From the NCBI RefSeq assembly GCF_954871325.1, contig NC_088775.1:33333561-33397560 (forward strand): a DNA stretch of 64,000 nt. The letters are read 5' to 3'. Shown here one piece after another: positions 56,075 to 64,000 of the stretch. This DNA is from Gordionus sp. m RMFG-2023. Its lineage: Eukaryota; Nematomorpha; Gordioida; Chordodea; Parachordodidae. Below the pieces are notes generated by a model, which was not told the DNA's origin, did not search any database, and saw nothing but the letters and a program-made list of their open reading frames with translations. The translations under genes were made by a program, and so were the position numbers. Numbering within the stretch: position 1 is the stretch's first letter; each line of letters starts with the position of its first letter.

Positions 56075-56372
56075 CCTCACAGGGCAGTAGAGCTTTTCTG
56101 CCATACATCATCTCATATGGCGTGAATTTTGAGGATTCATGCGTTGATGTATTGTAGGCAAATACAATACCAGGGAGAACTCCAGGCCAATCCTTCTGAT
56201 TGCCTTTTGTACACTTCAAAAGTGAATTTTGAAGAGTACGATTAGCTCTCTCTACCATGCCATTAGCCTGAGGATGGCAGGCGCTTGTCACTCTCTGATG
56301 GGTTCCCACGAGTTTGTGATATTCATTACTCACTTGATTTACAAACTCGCGTCCCTGATCATTGATTTGGAC
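56075..56372 (-). CDS. Ginger1 transposase: DDE core exon with second Asp and Glu
   Basis: Acceptor ATTTATAG, donor GTATGA. Begins VQINDQGREFVNQVSNEYHK (N-D-Q-G carries the second catalytic Asp), then RVTSACHPQANGMVERANRT (the Glu of V-E-R is the third catalytic residue). LPGIVFAYNTSTHESSKFTP and YEMMYGRKALLPCE follow. Intact. Closest pattern is the Ginger1/gypsy integrase core. Confidence 0.9.
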
Positions 56373-56417
56373 CTATAAATAAGATAAATATCATTATTAT
56401 AAAAATTTCATCAACCT

Positions 56418-56487
56418 TGACTCTGCCATGCCTGCATAACAGTGAATATAAAAAGAGGGTCACTGAATGGGCAGTCTTATCCTTTAA
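56418..56487 (-). CDS. Ginger1 transposase: core exon before the second Asp
   Basis: Reads DKTAHSVTLFLYSLLCRHGR then VKV, the helix that precedes the N-D-Q-G block in Ginger1 and gypsy integrases (K-T-A-x-S-V-A-x-F-L-Y-x-x-(I/L)-C-R-H-G). It starts directly beside the hAT-derived sequence, so upstream coding sequence was probably lost or displaced here. Confidence 0.8.
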
Positions 56488-56536
56488 TTAATTATTCAAG
56501 AATTATGTATATATTCATATATTGCTTTTAATGTAG

Positions 56537-57618
56537 GAGCATGAAAGATGCCTATTATAAAAAAATAAATTATGACAAATCATTTTCTCAAAGAAAATGG
56601 CTATTTTTGGATAAAGTATTCTGTATCTTCTGTATTATGTTTGGAAGTCATCAAGCAAGCATGCAATGGACTCATAAAGGTGCAGATAGCTGGAATAATT
56701 TAGTCCGGGATATGGAGAGACATGAAACATCCCCTGTTCATGCAGATTGTGAATATGCACATATGGCATGGATTTATCGGGTACGTATTGATGACCACAT
56801 TTTATTCAACCGAGAGGAAATTATAACCCAAAATCGTTATATTATCCATAATATAATTGATGCTATTGTGTATTTAATACGGGGCAATATTGCTTTTTGG
56901 GGAAGCAATTCTCATGATGGTAATTTTTCAAGACTTATAACTTTGATCTCAAAGAATGTTCCAGTATTAAGAGCATATCTAGAGAAAAATATTAGTTCAC
57001 GAGGAAAAAGTGGTAATAAAATATTAAGGCCCAAATAAACTTCATATCCTATGGCCATGATAAAAAATTGGCTGAGATAATAAAAATATTGAATGAAATA
57101 ATTAAACAAATTATGTCAAATTGTGCCTTTAGCTTAATATTAGATGGTACATATGATATTTCAAAAAAGGAATGTGTTGCCTTAATTATAAGGTATATAC
57201 AAGAATATCCACACCCACACCCAGTAGAAAGAATCATTAATATTTTTACAACTTCTGACACAACAGGAGAAAATATTAAAAATAATGTTCTAACTAAATT
57301 AAAGGCATTACATCTTCCACTAGAATACCTGATTGGGCAAAGTATGGATGGTGCTAGTAATATGAGAGGTGTTAATAAGGGAGTACAGGCTTTAATATTT
57401 AAAGAAGCTCCTAAAGCTATTTATGTCTGGTGCCATGCTCATAGGCTTAATTTAATTGTTATTCGTATATGTGGATATGGGAATGAAATTAAAAAAACTA
57501 TGGGAATTTTAGATGAATTATATAATTTTATGAAAGGAGTTAAACGCCAGGGTGTTTTTACCAAATTTCAAATGCAAAAAACCAAAAAATCTCTCAAAAG
57601 AATAAAAAACACAACAAG
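56537..57618 (+). CDS. hAT transposase: zinc-finger and catalytic N-terminal part
   Basis: Acceptor TTTAATGTAG. The first part (to 57036) has FCIFCIMFGS, DSWNNLVRDMERHETSPVHA (a TTF-type C-x-x-C...H-x-x-x-x-H finger) and SNSHDGNFSRLI. The second frame (57068-57618) has FSLILDGTYDISKKECVALI with the first catalytic Asp, GQSMDGASNMRGVNKGVQAL with the second, and WCHAHRLNLIV. A frame change near 57036 interrupts it. Ends at donor GTAAAT after NTTR. Confidence 0.85.
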
Positions 57619-57660
57619 GTAAATAAATATAATTTTTTTAAGAATTTTATTTATTTTCAG

Positions 57661-57950
57661 AAATTGGGCATCATCTTTCAAAGCATTACAAAATTTTTTA
57701 GATGTTTATGAATATATAATAGCCTCCTTGACAGAGTTAAGCAATTCCGATGACGCAATCACATTTTCAATTTCTGAGGGATTGCTATCTAGAATAAAAC
57801 GATATGATTTTATTTTAGGATTATTTATTTTAAGAATAATCTTAAAATGTACACATGAAACTTGCATTGAAATGCAGGCAATTGGAAATGATTTAGCAAT
57901 GATGATTAAATTGATCCAACATACGAAAAATAAATTCCAAAGATTAAGGG
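57661..57950 (+). CDS. hAT transposase: middle exon
   Basis: Acceptor TTTATTTTCAG, donor GTAAAT. Codes NWASSFKALQNFLDVYEYII, then LLSRIKRYDFILGLFILRII and CIEMQAIGNDLAMMIKLIQH. The opening N-W-A-S joins the preceding T-T-R to give the T-T-R-W-x-S-like block of this hAT group. Open throughout. Confidence 0.8.
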
Positions 57951-58528
57951 GTAAATTATTATCCATGTATTTTAATTACATTTTCTAATTAAGCAAATGG
58001 TGATAATATATTAACATCATTACATACCGATGTTAAATCATTTATGGATAAGAATAATGTTACAACCGATATTTATAATATTAAGTTAATATTTAAATTG
58101 GATCAAAAAGAGTTTGATAAATATTGAACAACAAAAAGAAAAGTTTATGAAAAGTATATTTTAAAATAATATATATTTTTTTAGATATAAAAATGAAAAT
58201 TTTTACCCAGTGATTAATATGATCATTGAACAATTAAATGAAAGATTTAATTATTAATCATTAAACTTTTTAAATCAGATTTATATTTTTACTCCTGCGG
58301 GATTAGCAGATAATGAGAATATAGAAATTTCCCAGATATCTGAAATTGTGTTTATATAATTTTGATGCACAGAAAATTATAGATGAATTTTCCAATTTTA
58401 GACCATTATACTTAGATTCCTTATCAATCATTTATAGTAAAGATTTAATCAATATTAGAGAAAATGATACCTTATATGATGAAAGTTATTAATTTTATTA
58501 ACAACTTAATTTTAATATATGTTTACAG

Positions 58529-58875
58529 GTGAAAACATTATAAATGATAGTAAAATGACCGAAACAAAAAGATGGCTGAAATATTCATTTATTCTACCAT
58601 ATAGATTATTAATTAAATCAAGTTTTTTTCCTTATCTTAAAACGTTATATAAATATCTTATAACCCTCCCCACCACCTCATGCTTTGCTGAAAGAGCTAT
58701 GAGTAAAGTCAAAATTGTTAAAACACGTATTCGAAATAAAATCTCTGATTCTTTTTCAGAAAACTTATTATTAATATCAAGTGAAATTGATATATATGAT
58801 ACATTTAAAACAGAAGATATTATTACAGATTTCGCGTTAACTTCTAAAAGACTATCTAATCTTTTAATTGGATAA
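58529..58875 (+). CDS. hAT transposase: C-terminal dimerisation exon
   Basis: Acceptor ATGTTTACAG, ends at a stop. Reads GENIINDSKMTETKRWLKYS, then LITLPTTSCFAERAMSKVKI and KTRIRNKISDSFSENLLLIS. T-T-S-C-x-A-E-R-x-x-S-x-(V/L)-K-x-(V/I)-K-(T/N)-x-(I/L)-R is the conserved C terminus of ZMYM/DUF4371-type hAT transposases. Coding pieces between 57990 and 58400 are more decayed. Confidence 0.85.
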
Positions 58876-58885
58876 TCCTTCTTTT

Positions 58886-59280
58886 TTAATATTAAACAGC
58901 AATAAATTTAGACATTTGGCATTATAATTCCCTTTTTTCAATATTTGAATAAATTTGGATTACTAATCCCTTATTAGTTAGTCATTTTTAATTAGTCTTT
59001 TTCTGCACATATATTTATATTCCTTATGTTATATCTTTAACATTAAAAAAAATTAATATGTAGCAATTATAATATCCATTTTTTTTAAATATTAAATAGC
59101 AAGAAATTTAGACATTTCGCATTATAATTCCCTTTTTTATTTGAATAAATTTGGATTACTAGTATTAGTTAGTTATTTATAATTAGTCTTTTTCTGCACA
59201 CATATTTATATTCCTTATGTTATATATATTTTTAACATTAAAAAAATTATAAATAAAATAAAATTATTATGTGGAAATTA
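58886..59280. repeat. 200-bp tandem duplication after the hAT stop codon
   Basis: Two copies of a 200-bp unit containing AAATTTAGACATTT(G/C)GC and TTAGTCTTTTTCTGCACA. About 90 percent alike by eye. Probably the hAT 3' UTR duplicated after insertion. Confidence 0.85.
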
Positions 59281-59902
59281 AAATATATAATTTTTTAAAT
59301 TTCGATAATTTTTATACCAATAAATATTCTTCCTGTAATCTATATATCATTATTTCATAAAATATTCAGACTTATATTTATAAGATTATAATTTATTCTA
59401 TCGTAATAATGCCGCCGAAGGCGACAATTTTTTTTAGGGGGGTAGGCTGAGGTTTTTGAGGGGGTTTGCATCCAGTGAAAATCCTGTCATGTAGACGCTG
59501 CTATCAGTTAAAAGAAAGAGTATATTGGTACTATGATTTTAAAGTCATAAATTCATTCTGAGAAGTGGTGCAAGCTTTTTGGGCCATATCAGGTTAATGG
59601 CCTATATTGAAAAATATTCTATAAATTGAAAGAGATTTTTATATTGAGTACATCCCTGCTTATAAATTGTAAAATTAAAAAAAGATGAGGCAATTACAAA
59701 TTCATTTTGTAACATAAGTATCAAGCATATAAAAAAATATTTAAATAAAAAAGATGAGCAATTACAAATTCTTTTTGTAATCATCTATATCTTAAGGTAG
59801 TTTTACAACCCTTATTCTGATATTTATATAGATTCTATGTTTTTCACAAAATACAATACTTTAACCAGTTTATAAAATTATGTTAAATAGTGTAAATATA
59901 CC

Positions 59903-59995
59903 TTTCAACTAATTTATCATATGTCTTGTTGATTCCAAAATGACCTGATAATGACATTTCTGTGATATTTGTGTCACATCCTCCATGGAATGAAA
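59903..59995 (-). CDS. Ginger1 transposase: zinc-binding (HHCC-type) exon
   Basis: Acceptor ATATTTTAG, donor GTATAT. Reads SFHGGCDTNITEMSLSGHFG followed by INKTYDKLVER, matching the integrase zinc-binding block H-x-G-H-(F/L)-G-(I/V)-x-K-T-(Y/L)-x-K-(L/I)-x-x-R. The second half of the finger (C-x-x-C) would be in the next exon, which was not seen. Confidence 0.75.
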
Positions 59996-60032
59996 CTAAA
60001 ATATTATGTTATTGACTAATGAGTGAGATTAC

Positions 60033-60190
60033 CTCAGCATTATGTAGGTGATGGTAGAGTTTGCCATTCTTTAAGGAAAACTTGGCACATTTAACTCTAA
60101 GGTTTCTTTTCAACCCATGATCTCCAATATAGGAGGTTGGGTAAGTTTTGGATTTAAGGTAATTATAAACATTGACAATATTGATATTCA
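60033..60190 (-). CDS. Ginger1 transposase: N-terminal exon
   Basis: Reads NINIVNVYNYLKSKTYPTSY then LKRNLRVKCAKFSLKNGKLY before a GTAATC donor. Ginger1 transposases start with a Y-L-x-x-x-x-Y-P motif and the A-x-x-(F/Y)-x-(x3)-G-x-L-(Y/F) strand. The true initiator was not found; the exon seems to begin at an acceptor (AAAATAG). Confidence 0.7.
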
Positions 60191-60848
60191 CTATTTTATA
60201 TATTTATAATATAATAATGATAATATTTACTTGAAAATTTGAAATTTTGAAATTAGTGTTGTAATTGTTAAACCAAATTACAAAGCCGAAGGATATTCAA
60301 ATCTACTCAAGAAAAAAGAATTAAATTTCGAATGCAAATGATTTAAAGAAAGATGAATAAAAAAGAATGATTATTCAAATTAAAGAAAGTTCAAGATTTT
60401 TTTCAGTTTGTTTGTAAAACATTATGTAAATGAATTATAGAAAAGTATATATATATTCGAGGATATTTGTATAATGAGAGATCATGATTTTACCAACTTA
60501 ATTATAATTTTTTTATTTTAGTTTTTTATTATTTTAATTTTTGTTTAATTAATTTAGTTTGATTATAATTTTAACTTATTATTTAATAAAGAGTTAGTAT
60601 CATTTTAGTTCTACCTTTCTTTATTTGACAACGGTTCTAATCTCTCAATCCTTCTCAAAACTCGCAAAATGTTACAATTAGGATGTCAATCTATACAAAC
60701 AAGATTAATAAAATTAAAATTCGATTCAAATTTAATTTGGAAAATCAAAATTAATATCAAAAATTAAATTTATAAGAATTTCAGTAATAAAAAAAAACAG
60801 TATGATCATATAACTCTCCCTATCAATTAACATTGAAATTAAGATTTT

Positions 60849-60961
60849 TGTTATTAATTAACTCCCTCCTTAACACTGTTTATCAAAGGGGGAGTTAATC
60901 TATAATAGTTACAACTTAACTCAGAGGTATGTGATAAGGGGAGTTAATTAATCACGCTACA
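60849..60961. repeat. Ginger1 right terminal region with inverted TTAACTCCC words
   Basis: Contains ATTAACTCCCTCC, about 24 bases later GGGGGAGTTAAT (a hairpin), then GGGGAGTTAATTAATCACGC and the terminal TACA. These are inverted copies of the ACTCCC words in the left array and define the right TIR. Confidence 0.85.
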
Positions 60962-60965
60962 CCGG

Positions 60966-61050
60966 TGTAACGTTTTAAATGAACTCCCGATTTAAAGAGA
61001 TTCTAATTTAGTGATATTGACTTTTACAACTGACATGTTAAGATTTAACT
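60966..61050. mobile_element. second Ginger1-type terminus, same orientation, abutting the CCGG
   Basis: Directly after CCGG the sequence reads TGTAACGTTTTAAATGAACT, then CCC, TTTAGTGATATTGAC and ACTGACATG. This parallels the left end at 52913 (TGTAACGTGATATTTTAAC, ACTCCC, TTAGTAATACTGAC). No matching right end was found downstream, so this is a truncated copy or solitary end. Confidence 0.75.
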
Positions 61051-61230
61051 TTTTCATTAATTTTTTATAATTATTTCCCATTATGACTTATTTTTATCAA
61101 TAAAATAGTTGCAATAATATATATATATCATTTTATTTTAAAAATAATCAATACTTTGCAGCTCAAAAGCGCCGGGAAAGCTCATCCATCCCTGGGTGTA
61201 ACTCATCCTTTCCCAAATTTACTATTGAAA

Positions 61231-62400
61231 AAGTACATTGGCATAGCCGGGGGGAGGGGGCAAGGGGAAATCCCCCCTTTCAGAAACTTACCTATTTTTG
61301 TGAATATCATTTTAAGCTAATAAAAAATATCCCCGTAGTCTTCTTCCCACTTCTTGACCTCCAAAAATGTATGCATATATCTTAAACAAGAATGTAAAAG
61401 TTGATATTTTTTTTATAAAACTATTATTCATAATTTATACATATTTGGAAAAAAGCATTTTTATATAAAAAAAGCGAACCAAAAATGTTTTTTTAAGAAA
61501 TGGAATATAAACCAAAGATAAGTCTTAAGACAAAAGTTATAATTATTAATAATAGATCCATAAAATAACTAAATAATATAATATATCAAATATAATATTT
61601 TATAAAGTGAGTAATTTTAATTTATTTATATTAATAAAAGTAAAATATAATTATAAAACTATTGATAAAATTAAATCATAAATTAAATAAAAAAATTAAA
61701 GCACAATACTAACAATTGAATATTATAAGTCGTAGATTTACAGTATATCTAATTTTATCAATTATCATATGACAATCAAATAATTTTTACCAATATAGCG
61801 AAATATATATTATGCAGTATTAAATATTGATAAGGACATCAGAAAATATCTTTTAAAGACATTGTGGTATCAATAATATAAAAATTATTTTTTAATATCA
61901 TTTTTTATTTAAAATAAATAGATGGCGTTAAATAATTTAATGCAAATTGTTGCTATATTTATTATCAAGAGCACTCATTAGTAAAATTTGTTAAAATATA
62001 AACTGTATTATATTCTCTAACTGTCAAATATGTCTGTAAAAGTGGAATTTTACCTAGTATTTTGTAACCAATTCTATATAATAGAGGAATATCAACTATA
62101 TGTCTACTTACTTTTTATAAATAAATTTCGTATACTTGTTTGGAATAAATTATTACCATGCTTTTATATTAATGTATATACAAGTATTTTATTATATTTT
62201 ATATAAACTAATAAAAATATATTTCATATTTGTTTCAGGCTTATTTTTTTTATTAAAATTAACCTCCTCCTATCTTGTAAAAATATTTAATGGCTATATA
62301 TAGAATAAGGTAACCCGGCTGAAGACTGGGCAAAATGGGGTCTGGGTGCGAAGCCCCTATAAATTTTTTAATCCCCCCCCCTGAAAATCTTGGCTACGCC
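61231..62400. mobile_element. non-coding hAT-like element (GGCRTAGCC ends)
   Basis: Left GGCATAGCCGGGGGGAGGGG, right (other strand) GGCGTAGCCAAG and then a run of G. hAT termini of the type CAGTGGCGTAGCC are common in animals. The interior is AT-rich and without long frames. The outermost bases and target duplication are not clear. Confidence 0.45.
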
Positions 62401-63411
62401 GTATAATATTTTAAAAAGTATAATTTTTTTAAAAGTATAGTTTTTAAAAAATTTATTTTTATGTATAGCATAAAAGTAAATAGGTGTAATTTTATTGACG
62501 TTTGATGTTTAGGCTCGCATGCTCCCAGGTCTCCCCTATATACATTTAACATTTTTTTTAAAGAAATTTTACTATTTAATTCAGTCTAGCAAGAATTTTT
62601 TTGTTAAGATTAAATTAAAAATAGCTCATTTAATACCATAGAATAAATATTAAATATTGAAACTTTCTTATAATGAAATTATATTCCTACTATAAAAAAT
62701 ATATTTCAAATTTAGCCTAAATTTTTAAATATTTAATATTTCATTTCATAACCCTTAACGTAATTGCAAAAAAAAATAATATTTCATTATACACCTATAT
62801 TGCGAGATTATGGATATATAGGGTAATGTTATAATTATTAATATTTAATATACTGATGTCGTGGGGTGTAAAAATTTAAATATTACTACACTTTATTATA
62901 TTGCATTTAAAAACGTATAACTAAATAAAAATTAATTGCTAAAGATAATTATTAAAAGAGGAGTATATATAATTTTCTGCATATTTATCAATAGTTTTTT
63001 CTATTGATAAATATTTTGCAATTATTTTTCCTATACATATTAATGGCTTAAACGTTCCTATCCAATAGTAGCGCGCACATATGTTTAAAGACTGGAAAAG
63101 AAAGTTTACATGAACAAGAATTAAAATATTTATTGTCAAGTAATATATTCGATGAAAAATTAATTTATCATTAATTTCCAATGATTATGGTTTAATTCAT
63201 TGAAATTAGCGTTAAATAGCTAATTTATTTAAATCTAAATGCTAACCAATATGTCTATCTAAAATTTTTATAAATTTATTAATGTGATTGATTTTTCATA
63301 ATACATTTTAATTTTAATATAATATCAGACCTATATAAATATCTTGCAAACTAAAATCTTCATATACATATTGTGAATATATATTATATATTGTCACAGA
63401 TATTACATATA
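62401..63411. other. AT-rich non-coding stretch
   Basis: No gene, no clear repeat. An 80-codon minus-strand frame at 62939-63181 is hydrophobic and AT-driven, with no supporting feature. Confidence 0.5.
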
Positions 63412-63770
63412 TTGCATATATAAATTTTAGCCTGATAATAAGATCAATTATTTAAATTAATTATATCTAGCAAATAAATATAATATATATATATATTTTT
63501 TTAATTGACAATATAATATGATTCAAATTAATACATTTATGAACATTTTAGCATATAAATTTTAGCCTGATAATAATATCAATATATTTAAAATGAATCA
63601 TATCTAACAACAAATATTTATATATATATCTATTTTATTTGACAATTAAACATGATTCAAATTAATTCATTTTATTGGACATGAACATTTTAGTTATCAG
63701 ATTATATTTAGCCTGATAATAAAATCAAATGATGCTATATATTTAAATATAGAATTAGATAAATTTTGAG
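63412..63770. repeat. about 140-150-bp tandem repeat (2.5 units)
   Basis: Each unit has GCATATAAATTTTAGCCTGA, TAATA(A)(G/T)ATCAA, TTTGACAAT and ATGATTCAAATTAAT(A/T)CAT followed by GAACATTTTAG. Unit starts near 63412, 63551 and 63700. AT-rich minisatellite-like DNA near the window end. Confidence 0.75.
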
Positions 63771-64000
63771 TAAATTTATTATTAATAAATATAAACATTA
63801 ATAAAAGATGTGTGTATTATATGTAAACAGGATTATAAAAGTTTTCATAATTTTGAAGATTGGTTTCAATGTAGAATAGCTCTCTGTCAAAAAAGATTGT
63901 TATTTTATTTGTTATAATTATAAATAGAATATTATATAAATAAAGTATCATAGTTATATATTAAAATCTGCGAAAAAATTTTTTTGTCCCATAAGAAGCC

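Larger units (their letters stand above)
56490..59480 (+). mobile_element. hAT (DUF4371/ZMYM-like) transposon inside the Ginger1 element
   Basis: Multi-exon hAT transposase on the strand opposite to Ginger1. Coding exons cover 56537-58875; a duplicated non-coding tail and a GC-rich block (TAGGGGGGTAGG near 59440), typical of hAT subterminal DNA, follow. The left end is abrupt: only about 50 bp separate the first exon from the Ginger exon, so the hAT 5' terminus is missing. Boundaries are approximate and no 8-bp duplication was found. Confidence 0.7.
52913..60961 (-). mobile_element. Ginger1 DNA transposon with CCGG target duplication, OTU protease, invaded by a hAT
   Basis: Cut-and-paste DNA transposon whose transposase is related to gypsy integrases. 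CCGG precedes (52909-52912) and follows (60962-60965) the element. Ends TGTAACGTGAT and ATCACGCTACA are inverted repeats with one mismatch; ATTAACTCCC/GGGGAGTTAAT lies just inside each. Published Ginger1 traits are CCGG or CCGT duplications, TIRs, an integrase with GPY/F motif and a C-terminal OTU or Ulp1 protease. The exons, all minus strand, run from an N-terminal and zinc-binding part (60190-59903), through the DDE core (56487-56075) and GPY/F part (56010-55690), to the OTU protease (55013-54421). A hAT transposase fills the middle and the expected first-Asp part of the core was not found, so this copy is inactive. No LTR, gag or RT is present, which argues against a retroelement. Confidence 0.88.

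Noticed and set aside
52913-60961. Gypsy LTR retrotransposon or Polinton
   Set aside because: Inverted ends with CCGG duplication, no LTR, gag, RT, capsid or polymerase B, and an OTU domain all point to Ginger1.
1-64000. CRISPR arrays, operons or bacterial genes
   Set aside because: No regularly spaced identical repeats with unique spacers and no prokaryotic gene structure; genes are spliced.

Overview
The window is animal nuclear DNA: very AT-rich, with spliced genes, long transposon-filled introns and many decayed mobile elements. No tRNA or rRNA gene, operon or bacterial feature was seen. The two host genes are ARAP-like (an animal family, order RhoGAP-RA-PH) and SUCO-like. Both are divergent and carry Asn-rich insertions, which suggests a fast-evolving invertebrate, possibly a parasite. 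The species cannot be named from this window.

Layout. 1-1255 is a hAT transposase remnant running off the left edge. 1950-4384 holds two decayed LINE fragments in opposite orientations. 5200-5560 is a Ty3/gypsy-type integrase fossil. 7657-17952 (+) is the 3' part of an ARAP-like gene, ten exons ending at a stop codon. 17953-20656 is the spacer between two convergent genes. 20657-43501 (-) is nearly all of a SUCO gene: twelve exons whose phases agree at every junction and sum to 1307 codons. Its introns hold hAT elements, MITEs, a LINE 3' end, a SINE-like copy and a gypsy-type fossil. 43502-52908 has no gene I can support, only repeats. 52913-60961 is a Ginger1 DNA transposon with a CCGG target duplication and an OTU protease domain; it contains a second, hAT-type transposon. 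60966-64000 is repeat-rich and non-coding.

The host genes are convergent and functionally unrelated. ARAP proteins are phosphoinositide-dependent Arf/Rho GTPase-activating proteins. SUCO is an ER membrane protein with a lumenal SUN-like domain. Gene symbols rest on recognised motifs and domain order; no database search was possible.

The most interesting part is the mobile DNA. The Ginger1 element ends at a CCGG immediately followed by a second Ginger-type terminus in the same orientation. At least nine hAT-type elements have exact or near-exact 8-bp target duplications that can be read directly.
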